Origin: Otis tarda
Taxonomy: Eukaryota > Chordata > Aves > Otidiformes > Otididae
Direction: 5' to 3'
DNA length: 64,000 nt
Assembly: GCA_026413225.1 (NCBI GenBank)
Contig: CM048552.1
Coordinates: 147,821,053 to 147,885,052 of the forward strand
Shown here: in pieces, positions 1-11,302 of the stretch
Position numbering within the stretch: position 1 is the stretch's first letter
How the letters are laid out: each line of letters begins with the position of its first letter
Translations under genes and position numbers: made by a program
Notes under the pieces: generated by a model
What the model was told of the DNA's origin: nothing
Seen by the model: the letters and a program-made list of their open reading frames with translations, nothing else
The model's database searches: none

Positions 1-14
1 AACCTGAGAGACAG

Positions 15-215
15 AGCGATGTGCAGTAATGAGGTGTGAGGCATGAAAGCTTGTGCTCTAATCCCAGTTCTGCCCGCCAAATTATGTCATGGCCTTGAGC
101 AAGTCATTTCACCTCTTCTGCTTTAAAATGAGGATGATAAGCCTTACAAGGCTGAGTCTATGATTCTTACTCAGTAAGGGTTTGTAAAAGTGCTTCCAAT
201 ATGTGAAATACTTAT
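15..215 (+). repeat. MIR-like tRNA-derived SINE relic
   Basis: Reading on the plus strand, the order of blocks matches the MIR family: a tRNA-like part ending near TCTAATCCCAGTTCTGCC, then a core with GAGCAAGTCATTTCACCTCT, then TTAAAATGAGGATGATAA, then a tail resembling GTAAAAGTGCTTCCAATATG. Each block differs from the family pattern at several bases, as expected for a very old copy. MIR elements are non-autonomous and were moved by L2-like LINEs. The left edge may lie outside the window. This rests on motif order recognised by eye; a repeat-library alignment would settle it. Confidence 0.6.
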
Positions 216-2963
216 GTAGGTCCGAATAATTTTTGTTAGCACTACCGTAGTACCTGCAGTGAGGAGCTCCTGAAGAGGGGAATGGATGGCCAGGATGCAA
301 GGGAATCTGCATTTTAACTTAAATCAGAACCCAGGCTTCTCCAAACACTGAAAATGATAATTTCTGCAGCCAAACTCCATGCCTTGTTCCTGTGTCACTA
401 GTAAGGTAATAGGAGAGCTGGAGAAGAAGATCTTTACATGTTAGGGAGCTGAGATCTAGAATCAATGTCCAGCTACAGGGCTTTTGGACATGCTTGAGTC
501 CTGCTGATGTTAGTGGTATTATGACCCATGCTTATAGCCAACGTGTTTAGGGCTGACAGGGATGGAGGACACTGAAAATCAAAATTGAACTTCTGAATTA
601 CTAGGATGTTTTGGGGGTTTCAGATGTATCTTCAAACTTTAGCATGTTGTTGAAGTGTCTCCTAAATGAGGAGATTTAGAGAGGGATTTTCCAAGTTCAG
701 CTAACCTCCGCTCAACTCCTTTATTCTTTCTATCTGTCCTCAAATTATTTTCTATCAATTATTGTGTAAAAGTCAATCATCCAGGTAAAGCTATGCTTTG
801 CAAAGCTCAGTTATGCATAACTCGTATCTCCAGTGGTGCAATGGCAGCTCTAGATAAAAAGTCTGTGTTACATTAAAGGTATGATACTACAGCATGAAAG
901 ATGTTAAATAATGAGTTGTGCAGATGATTACTAAATTGACATTGCAGGAGTTTACTCCTTTGCATTTTTCTCGTTGAGGTCATTCCTGAGTAACGAAGAT
1001 GTGAAATTAAATTATCACTCAGTCCTCTTCAGATTTCTCTCTCCTTTTCTTCTATGCAATTTCACTTTTCCATTTCCTTTTCGGCCATTTGCACACCAGT
1101 GTGTTAATAGTTTGGAGGAAATGTCTAGCAAATGACATCACTTCAGGGGCTAGGGCTCTGCAGAGGAGTAAATGCATCAACATGAGATTTTACAAGATTT
1201 TAAAGAAATTGCAGCGGGGCATATTTAACTAAAAGCATTCATGTTACACGACTCAATACTAAGATCTAGTAGATTTTCTCTTAAAAAAAAAGAGCTTTGA
1301 AAGTACATTTTCAATCTACTGGGTTTTTTGACAGAAAAACCAACTCTAGAGAAGAGAGACCACAGCAGTTTTGTGAAGTGCTAGTCTCACAACAAGCTTT
1401 TCTTTGTGACTTCTGTCTTGCTTGAGTGAAACTGATCCAGCTGAAATTAGCTATGTTTTTGTGCCTAAACCCAGAAATTTCACAGGATTTTTTGGAAGCA
1501 ATTCTTTTTCATGCATGAAATAACAGTAAAAGGCAAGCATCTCACATTCTGAGGAATTTTTAATTTAGCTAAGGTTTTTTTTTGTACAGATATATCAGGA
1601 CAAGCAAATAAGATTGCAACTAAAAACATACACAAGTAGAAAGTCATCAGCTTAGTGTATAGATAACTTATAGTGTATGTACTATAATAGCACTAAAAGG
1701 CTACTGTAGGAACCTATATTTTGTTATGATAGGTGGTAGAAAAACAAGGAATTAATTGATAGATTTTCCCAAGCTGATTCTCTGGGGAAGGTAATTTATC
1801 TATGGAATCCTTGTGAGAAAGACATAGTTTATTTCTGTATTTCTGTTTTTGGTATTTGGTTTGTTGCAAACTGACTCAGATAATCTGTGATAGTTTTAAA
1901 GGACAGACTAATTTTATACTTATCTCTTTCTCCTTCCGTCTCTCCCTCCCTCTCTGTTATGCATATAAAACGACCTTCTGTGTATACATACAGACACGTG
2001 TATGTGTATGTATATATTTATATATACACACATTCGTATTTGTGCAAACTGGATTTACTACCTTGCTGTAAAGTTAGTTAGAGGCTAAAGTACATAACAG
2101 CTTTTAGAAGAGATTAACATCTGAAAAATCTTTTTTTTTCCTGGAAGTGATAAATCTCACTAATTTTAGATTTATTTTAGTTGACACGTAGAAAGCTGCG
2201 TAGAGATAGATCATAACGCCATCAGAGTGGGCCTGTGAGGGTAAATAGTTTTATCAGTTTTGCTTTCAAACCTAAGGCAGTGCCAAGGTAAAAGGTAGCA
2301 CAATTTAATCTGACCAAAGCAAAACATAGTGTATTTTTTTTTTTATTGATACTGCCTTTTATTTTGTACCTACTCGCAATAATCTGAGAACAAGGAAACT
2401 GTCAAAAATAGGCTCTTTTAAAATCCAGGACATGAGAATAAGACTAGTCAGCTTTCCTTAGTGGACAAAGTGAGAGTGAAATGTTCTAATCCTTAAAGTG
2501 CGAGGAAGTAAAGGTGTCTCAAAGTCAGGGCAATGCAGCAGGTGACAGAGAGCACATAGCCTACAGGCACATCTACAGGCCATTCCCGGTTTCCTCACAC
2601 ACGCTGTTGAAAAGATGTTTTATCCTGAGGCAAAGTTACACTGAAAGAGTTAAAAACCTCTTTAGAACATCAGACGTCATGTCACAGTGCTTCAGAAACA
2701 CTGCTGAGATGTTGCAATGCATATAATGCTTTTTCTTAATTTATCTTACCTAAGAAATCGCACTTAAGCCTCAACAAAAGCTTGATTCAATCCTCAGCAC
2801 TTTTCCTTGTTTTTTTTTTAAATACTATTTTTGTTTTAACACTGACATCTGTAAGCTTTACACTAACCCAAATAATTTTAGTATCTCAAATTAGCAAACA
2901 TTAAAAATATTAAAATGGCCTTCCAGATTAGGAATAACTTTAGCCAGTTATCTAGCTGTTGAA
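216..2963. other. AT-rich noncoding stretch, no gene seen
   Basis: Only short, unrelated open frames of about 70 codons or less are present, with no recognisable domain. The one local structure is a mixed TATG/TA microsatellite at about 1995-2032. Short A and T runs occur throughout. Confidence 0.6.
1995..2032. repeat. (TATG)n/(TA)n microsatellite
   Basis: An alternating purine-pyrimidine run starts GTGTATGTGTATGTATATA and continues through TTTATATATACACACA. The two overlapping open frames here (about 64-71 codons) are low-complexity products of the repeat. Confidence 0.8.
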
Positions 2964-3019
2964 GATTGGCATAAGTCCGTTGAAACCAATGGTACTACAC
3001 TGATTTACATCATCAGAGG
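2964..3019. repeat. Relic of palindromic amniote MITE-like repeat
   Basis: The segment includes GGCATAAGTCCGTTGAAACC, then ACTACACTGATTTACATCAT and CAGAGG. This resembles a class of old palindromic repeats common in sauropsid introns, built around a 'cattgaagtcaatgg' centre with 'tgatttacaccagctgagg' arms. I recall these as hAT-like MITEs but cannot name the family. Only part of the palindrome is left. Confidence 0.4.
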
Positions 3020-3944
3020 TACTGTCAAAAGATATTTTGGGGAAAAAGAAAGAAGAAACTAAATCTATAAAAAAGCACATAAGCTAAAATAGAAATAACC
3101 AGCGTTTTCACAAAATCTAGAATACATAAAAAGACACACAGATTCTCTTGATCTGAAGCAGCAGGTAACTAACAAACAGTAATTTAATTTTTGAACTGCT
3201 ATAACTGATGACAGTGGTGAAATAAGAAAGTGAACAAAAAAGCTTGTTTATGTCAGGATAGTGTGACCTAAAACCTTTCCCTGCCCTTTGAGAGCATCTC
3301 TGTATAAGCAGGTAGTCAAGAATCTGGCTGAAAGAGGTGTGGGAGAACAGGTTAGTGTTATAGACCAACCAGTACTTCTCACAAATAGGCAGGAACAAGT
3401 ACTGGATCTAAAATACAATAGAATCTGTCAGAGGGGAAACAAAAAACAATATCTAATCTCTGTTTGCACAGGCATTTTACAATCTCATGCAAGCTGGCAA
3501 GAACTAAAGCAATGTTCTAGCTGTCCAAGTCTGGAAGTAGGCTAAGGAGGCGTTGCTCTTGCGAGGACAAGGCAAAGCCGAATGCTGTTCTCATCACCAT
3601 CCAAGAACAGAGGAAATTGGGTTGCTAGTCCAAGAGGACAGGCTATGGAGGGAAGGACACCTGAAGCAACCATTGTTGCTTTAAACTGACCCCTAAACAA
3701 AATAGAACTCTCTCCGGGGTGACTTTTTGATTCCTGATGCTAGTGAGTTGTGTTCATGTAGCCCAGAGCTCACAGATATGTATAGCATGCACTGTCACAC
3801 CCAATTAGCCAAATCACAATGGTCAGGCGAGGCTCTTTGTCCAGAAGAGTTTGTCTGTTCATTACCTTATGGCTTTTGCCAGACAGAGCTTTTAGCCTGG
3901 CGAGGAGCAAGGAGGAACATCCACCCAGAGCTACATGACATTTG
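3020..3944. other. Noncoding stretch, nothing recognised
   Basis: Open frames of 78-93 codons overlap on both strands but share no recognisable motif and have no visible splice context. The base composition is slightly less AT-rich than the neighbouring sequence near 3540-3940. No repeat family was recognised. Confidence 0.5.
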
Positions 3945-4012
3945 GAATCACAGAATCTTCTAGGTTGGAAAAGACCTTTAAGATCATTGTGTTCAACTGT
4001 AAAACTAACTCT
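3945..4012 (-). mobile_element. CR1 LINE 3'-end fragment, old subfamily
   Basis: On the plus strand the segment begins GAATCACAGAATCTTCTAGG and continues TTGGAAAAGACCTTTAAGAT, then ATCATTGTGTTCAACTGTAA. Its reverse complement is the CR1 3' tail: a TTACAGTTGAAC-type block, then the 'aaaggtcttttccaacctag' block, ending in a GATTCTGTGATTC octamer-like terminus. The variant (TTCCAACCTAG rather than CTTCCAACCC) suggests an older subfamily than the copies at 27, 32 and 49.7 kb. The element is severely 5'-truncated, the usual outcome of LINE insertion. The inner limit is uncertain. Confidence 0.75.
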
Positions 4013-7000
4013 GGATGGGAGTTGCATGCACCCAGAGGTCAGTTCTCAATATTTCTTCTTGAGATCTTGTGGACAGGTCCTCTAGTCACCCAGAAATTGA
4101 GGACAAGGATCTCTGAAAGTGTCTCCACGCACAAGCCTGGCCATTTGTAGGTGGTCTAACTTAGAGAAATATTGGTATCTTTGCTGACACTGCCAATGCA
4201 GTTAATGCCAACTCTAAAAGCCCTATTTAATGTGAACATCTGGCCCATTATGTAGCTGTTAACTAGAGTGAAACCATCACGCATGTTCTGTATAAACAGC
4301 TTACTGCATCACATAGTAACAACATTTGATTTTTAATAGTCTGGGTTCTTTTAAGCTGACCCTTTCCTCAGAACTCTTTCCCAAATATTAACAACTCCTT
4401 TGGCTTGTACAGTTCCCAAGAGTATCTCTTCCACACATTATATAACTTGTTCAGTTTAAGTTTTTTCACTCCACACAGCGACCTTAAATTGCTTTATCAT
4501 CTGTTGCTGCACCCATCTCAGTAGCCAGAAACAGCATAACCTGAAATACAAGCATGTTTCTACAGAAAAGCGAGAATCCCTCTGGCTAATCTGACATGTT
4601 CCATGTTGGATCATCCTAGCTATCATATACTGAAACTGTCAGAAATAACAGTAAGGCCCAAATATATACAACTTCTCCTGTGCTGGACCCCCTATCATGC
4701 CATGATTACTGTCATGAATTGCATGAGTTATACAAGAGAGGAAGGGTTGTTGGGTTTTGTTACAAATAACACACCTGTCAGTGAAGTGAAAGGTATGCCA
4801 CATCCAAAAAGGTGATGTATGACATGCTTTTCACTTCACTAGGAGGGACAGGGGAACAAATAAACTACATGTTTCAAATGCCTCGTCTTCCACTCACGAT
4901 TTGTCTAAGCGATTTCCTTGCTATTGTTTTCCACAAAGTACTTCAATCAGCAAAGAAATTGTGTTTTATTCTGTTTACAAAATGAAACGTTTTGTCTCCT
5001 GTGCATTTCTCACCTTTGAAAAATATAGATGAATAAGAGCCAATATAAATGAATATGACTCTTGTTGTTCATGGGGTCTACAATGGAATCCAATTCTAAA
5101 GCTGAGCATTGCAGATTTGCATGAGGAACCTGGAGTTTTTGGAAGACTGCAGCATGGTTGCACATTGCAGGCATTGCTGGCACCAGAAAAATATTTCAGT
5201 CCTCTGGCAAGAAGGCTGTGTTGTCTCAAGGGCTATCACACCTGTGGACAGTTTCTTCACAAACTCACTCACTGTCCCCTCTTATCTTCCACCTCTGTTT
5301 TCCTCCCCGCCCTGGTTAGCACGATTTGCATACTTTTTTATCACTGCTGTTATTATTCTATGAAAAGCAATTTAGTTATCTTCAGCACCTTAGGTATTTT
5401 ACTAATTTTCCCCACAACACTCTGTACAACTGTATCCATAATTGAATAATCTAAGTTTCACTTGAAAGGACCAAAATCAGTTTGTTTTTAAACCCTTCCT
5501 GAGACACAAATTCTTACTGTGGATAGAGAGGTACGATTTGGAAGTGGCAGGAACCCAGTTGTGATCCGTGGTTTGTGTGCTCTGTTTGGTAATTCTCTTG
5601 CTGTTTGCAGCAGCATATTAATTCTGAAAGTGATATACTGCTTTTGAGTCAAAGGAAGTTATAAAATGAGCCGGAAATGTAGCGGCTCAACTACCTCTAA
5701 AATAGATGTTTCACACTGGCTTCCATTATAAGTATCATATTCACTCTTATAGCTTTGCACAGGAACAAATTTCATTATTAGTGCCAGGGTACAAGAAAAA
5801 ATGTTTCTGGCAAATATGCAGGCCGTTTATCAAAGCATACTCAAGGATTACAACACTATACCAGGATACTGGGCAGCTAAAGCTCTGAATAATGATTGGA
5901 AAGGGATTTAAAAAAAATATCTTATTTTAAAAAAAAAGAATTTTTGAAAAGTATTATCCTACAGGTAGCTTTTCCTGGATAATTACTTTGATCATCCAGC
6001 AACACAGGCATGCTCTTTGTGGGGGATTCATACAGCTGAGCACTCCAGAAGTACAACCGGGGCTCTCCTTAAGCACAAAAAAAAATAGAATTAGGACACA
6101 GAATTGTACATTAGAATGTACAATTCATCTGTACCCAAAATAGATATCTAGACTACCCATCTGTAGTCTAGATAGCCAGACCAATTCAATGGGAATACAT
6201 GCCCCCAGCGAGTAATAGGTGAGACGACCTTCTGTACCAGAGCCGAGCTTGGTGTACGTAGGGATGGCCATGCCCAGGGGAGCTTTCCTCACCACAGTGC
6301 TATTCAGCATGCAATACAGATCATAATCTCTACATTTTTCTCCTTTCATCACACTAAAATTTTTGTGCACTTGGACTTCAAATATCTAATGATCGTTTAC
6401 GGACAAACATCCTTAGTGCAACAGGTATCAGGAGCATCTTGTACATGGCTGGGAACTTCCAACAGGCAGCTAAAACGAGAAAGGAGCACATATGAGGTAC
6501 AAAGAGTCTGTTACCTTGTAAGGCAAGCAATCAGTACTAGAAAGATTGAAATTACCAGAGCTGTGTCTTTCACTGCCTTTCTCACACCCACAGGCTAGGA
6601 AATAACTAGTAGTTTTGGCAACACTTCTGAAAACTGCTGGATGACTAGTGATGATTTCAGTGTTTTAAACATCAGTTTCTGTTTAATGAGTGTCCAATTA
6701 CGTATTTGCAACTAGTAAGTATTTAACAATGCCTGTAGTCAACTAGAGTGATTTAAATCTCCCTGCTGCAGGCAAATATATTTTACGGCATTTCAGGTAG
6801 AATTCATATGCCCATCTGTATCCATATACACAGCCTTAGTGTGTAGCAACTATCCTCCTCTATCTATGAATGGAGGGAGAGAGAGAGAAAGAGTTTTAGT
6901 GCTTGATTTGCTATTCTAGAAAACCACCTTGATACGGGATGAATTGCCTTCATCTCGTTGGTAAAAGGGACTCGGATACTCACTTCCTCTGGTGCCTGCA

Positions 7001-8499
7001 GCTGGCCAAAATCAGAGGCTGATATCAGGGAGGATGAATCCCACCCCAGAAGTGCTAATGACCTCTCATAAATCTGAAGAAAACAAAGGATTCCCATAGA
7101 AAAAAATGATTATTGTTTCCTGGAGCTATTTGCTCATTGAAAACAAAGCACCATGAGCTGACCAAGTTTATTTTTTACCTCACTGTACCCAAATGTGCTC
7201 ATTTTCACGAAAACATAATCCTGATAAAGGTTGTTATTAACTCATGTAATCCATGTTAGTAGTGGTTGAAAAAGTCAGTCTGACTTAATCACTTCAAGTA
7301 TCAGAAAGATCCATTGGTCATTGCATTCTTTTTCTTAATTCTCAATTTTCATGCTTTCCTCATTTGTACCATTTTCACATTTTATTTCTTCATTTACAGC
7401 CATTTCTCGTTTGCGTTTTCTCTCTTCCATGCAACAGAGAAGTTTCTCATTTACAAGCTGACACCTGTGGTTTTGAATAGCACCTTTTAATATAAGTTGT
7501 ATGAATGAGATGTGCTGCATGATTTTTCAGTGTACCTTACACAATAATTGACCTCACAAAGATTATCAGATATTCATGGCCACTTGCCTTAAAAAGGGTC
7601 CTAAACAGCCAATCACAATTTAAAGGCATATTATTCTGCCTTAAACACATTTATTCACAGTACCTTTCACAAGTTATTGGCCATTTTCTTTCCCAGGATT
7701 AAGGATTATTGAAGCTTGCACAAAGAGAACTTTGTTCTTCATAACTCATCCTCTTACTTGCATTATAATGTGCATATAGTTGCTTCAGAGGACTTATGAC
7801 TTCACTAGCTGTACAAAGATGAGGACAAAGACAAGTCAAGAGGAAGGAAAACATTTACAACATAATGAGAAGGTAAATCAACTTACATTTACTGCAAATA
7901 GGTTGATGGAAAATATCACTAATGTTTCTTTTTAGCTGTGAAGATGAGGTGCTTCTACCAGTCCTTTTTCAGTTACAATACAGTGCTTCATGTGATCTTT
8001 TCTTTGAGAATGAAGAGACCAGACTTTGCATACCTAATTTCTGATCTTTAGACAAATGTTAGAAGTTGAAAAAAAAAAAACCCAGAATAGGAAGTGGACC
8101 TCATGAGAATACCTCTACTTAGAGCTGTGGTGGGTCCACCACTAGAAACTTGGTTTGGAAGTTGAAAAACTGCCCAGACCTTCTGCTAAGGTAGCTGGAA
8201 TTATGTGCATCATTATTTTGTATCCTAGCGTCCTAATGTAAGAGAGGGGAAGTAATACCATCTAGCTATGGGGGTATCCAGGATGGCAAATGAGGTGTGA
8301 AGCAAGAGACGGCACTCTGGAAATGATCCTTACCTGATCAAAAATCATGTTGGTTCTGCCATCACAACATTTCTGAGAGCTCCCAGAAAACAAAAGCACA
8401 AGGAATTGCAGTGCTTATTGGTGTTTTCAGGGGCTAACACTCAATGTGCTTATTGATGTCATCCCACTTACTCCCTCATGTTTGTGGGGTATTCCATAC
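4013..8499. other. AT-rich noncoding stretch, no gene seen
   Basis: No supported coding region. Open frames up to 110 codons (for example 5117-5449) overlap other frames and show no domain. The region contains a perfect 12 bp hairpin near 6.15 kb and a (GA)n run at about 6867-6885. Confidence 0.55.
6145..6174. repeat. Perfect 12 bp hairpin
   Basis: TATCTAGACTAC at 6145-6156 is followed by the 6-base loop CCATCT and then the exact reverse complement GTAGTCTAGATA at 6163-6174. It could be the core of an old palindromic repeat or a chance structure. The downstream segment to about 6300 is less AT-rich than its surroundings. Confidence 0.7.
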
Positions 8500-8572
8500 T
8501 GGCCTTTCATAGAGTGCTTTGAGATCTGCAAAAGGAAAGGAGCAAGAACTGTGAATTATTATTGTTACTGAT
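8500..8572 (+). repeat. Possible L2/SINE-type 3' tail relic
   Basis: The order CATAGAGTGCTTTGAGATCT, a short gap, then GTGAATTATTATTGTTACTG resembles the 3' tails of old amniote non-LTR elements, in which a 'gcgctttgagatc' block precedes a run of ATT repeats. Only about 70 bases resemble the family, so the call is tentative. Confidence 0.4.
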
Positions 8573-10539
8573 GGAAGATTGCAATAAGCTTCAGCTGTTT
8601 TTTGATCAAAGCTGGAATTACTGAATAGGCTTTAAAGACTTTTTTAGTCTCTCTTGGTTTGTAAGTATATGTTTGCATAGATAAACAAGACCACAAAGAG
8701 AAAGCTGTGAACTGAAGCCTGAAAAAAACCAGCAACTTCTCGTTATGTGTATCTCATATCCTTGGCTGTTTTTGTTTAAATGACCCTTATGTGGTAGGAT
8801 AAGGAAGAATAATATATGATTAATTTCTATTCTGAAGCCTTGTTTGAAAGGTGCTTTATTTGCATTAGCATTCATAATTTCTTAATGACAAATCAGATAT
8901 GGTTCATTGCTAGTAAGTGTAGAAACATGTTGTCTGAAGGATGTAGTTTAATTAGTATACTCCTAAAAACACGTCCCTCATGACCATTGGATATAATCAT
9001 TATTTTATGTATTTAACTGTGAAATTTATGTTTACTCAGCAGGCTACAGACCATCTTTTTTTTTTTCCAAAGCTATTTAATGCAATACATTTAGACTTTA
9101 AAGAAACCTACAAAATCTCCTCAACAGCAGGTACTAAATAAACAAAAAAAAATTAAAACAACTATTATTGCAATGAAGTAGATATATTTAAAAAAATATA
9201 TAACCAACATAATATTGCATCCATAAAACATAGCAGGAGAAATAAATATGCAGGGAAGCTCATTTTAATTCCTCAGTTAATAACTTAGACAGAGGAGATG
9301 CACATTCTCCTAGATCAATGAGACAATTTGGGCACTCTTTTATTGTTGATTAGTGAATCTGAAAATGACCTCATTTCAAGGGCATCAAGAGATTTCTCTT
9401 TCTCTGTGCTAGTATAATGTAAGTGAATACTGTGAACACTTTTTCTGCCCAGGCTGCTGTAGAATCTGAGGATGCCCTTTTTCTCGGTGACACAGAGGAC
9501 ATTGACAGCAATCAAAAACCATCAGGACCTTGCGAAGAGGTCTCTAAAAGTCACACAGACTCTTCAATAGTAATCTTATTTTACTTTAAATCTCCCCCTG
9601 GAAAAAAAAGAGGTCCTTCTTCATTGAGCATTTCAAGCGGGCTGTGGGAAACCAGTTAAGGAGTCAGATGGTACTCAAGCTGCATAGGGGAATCAGCCTG
9701 ACTTTCATCTGCAAAGATGCTACAGTTAAAAGAGAGAATAGTTTTCCTCCACTCTTCTGCAATGCTTATTTCTAGAATACTTGCATTTTTAGGATATATA
9801 CTATAATTTTTAGGATTTTAGTATACAACTATTCATATTTTAGGATACATACTACCAGATATGCTTTCTCCTTTATTGTTTCTGCTCCTGATTCTTCATT
9901 GGCTGCAGGCTGGGACTGGTGACTTAGAGACAGGTGCCTTTCTCTTCTGTAAGTACCAGATCCTTAGGTTTTAAAGTCCTTTCCATTTATCAGAGTTCAC
10001 CTGTATTACTAAGCAGAGGCATCCTAAAGAGGTTACTATGTTCTTCTGCTACCCCTGCTTCCTAACTACAGAACTCACAGTATCTGGCTCTGGAGTGCTG
10101 TGGCTCCGGTCATCTCCACCTTGTTATGACCGCATGCCTAGAGAAAACCTGGGTGCTGGGCAGGGGTGAGAAGCATGTGCCTTCTGCCTTCACATCTCCC
10201 ACGGTTGGTGTAAGTGTATGCCCCCTGACAAGTTATGTGATATGAAAAGAGGAGAAATATGGCTCCTTTCTTTTGCAGATTGTATCTGGGGCTGTGTCTG
10301 CACTTGGTATTATGAAGAGCAGCTCATGACATTACATTAAAAAAACAAGTAATAAATGTGCCCATTGATCTTGGATGATAATGAAGAAAACACTCAACTT
10401 TTAAAGCAATAGTATTGTAAACATGACAGGATGCTTTAGTCCTTACTTGGTCCACGATGGCCTGGTTCTGCAGGATTTGCTGCAGGCTGCTGAATGTTTT
10501 TATTTCCTACTCTCCATGCAGTTCCTGTACCCACCCGTG

Positions 10540-10600
10540 TTCTCCTAGAGAACATAGATGTTCTCTCAGAGAACATATATATTCTCCCAGACTACATTAG
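10540..10600. repeat. 21 bp tandem repeat, about 3 copies
   Basis: Three adjacent units start with TTCTC: TTCTCCTAGAGAACATAGAT (plus G), TTCTCTCAGAGAACATATAT (plus A), and a diverged TTCTCCCAGACTACATTAG. Within units the TTCTC...GAGAA parts are inverted, so each unit can also fold into a short hairpin. Confidence 0.75.
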
Positions 10601-11271
10601 TAGTTTGGACCAAGGCAAAAATGTATATGCTTTTCAATACCAGCAAGCAAGAAAAAATGATAAATGAAATGTAGATGAAAATTAATGCAAGAGTCCCTTC
10701 AAAATCACATCAACTGAAAAATGTAAAGCATAGTCATAATCCAAAGTAAAAGGTGGGGATTTTTTTTTTAATCTTTGCAGTGCTCAGTAAAATGTGTCTT
10801 TTTACTTTGCCTTTTACAATATGTACCTGAAATATCACGTAGTAAAATAGGGCATCTTACACAAATCTCCACAAAGAAAACTCTGTAGGGAAATACAAGA
10901 AGGCATTGTCTGAAGGACACTTCCTTTTATGATGAAAACAAAATTTAATATGCAAGAAAGTGCATTTCACTAACTGAAAAACAGATTGAATAGCTGAAGC
11001 AGGATAAAGACTGTAGCTAGGAATGTACAGAGAGACTGTTGAAGGGGTGGAGGGCAGGTGGTACGGATTGGCAAGATTATTGGGTGTGGGCTGTTAGAAA
11101 TCTGTATGGGGAGTAGTCATGAGGGAGACAAGAAGTGTTGCTCACACCATAGAAAACTTTTTGAGGTAGAGGATGAATATAATGAAGATTCAGAGAAACA
11201 TTTTTCCATAAAACTTTGTGCTTTTATCTCAGTACTCAAGACATTTTCACATTCATTCATTCCCAGTTTTC

Positions 11272-11302
<31 letters not shown>
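11272..11302. repeat. T20A11 homopolymer junction
   Basis: A run of 20 T is followed directly by 11 A. This can form an A:T hairpin and is prone to length change. It may mark the poly-A end of an old insertion, but no flanking element is recognisable. Confidence 0.85.
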
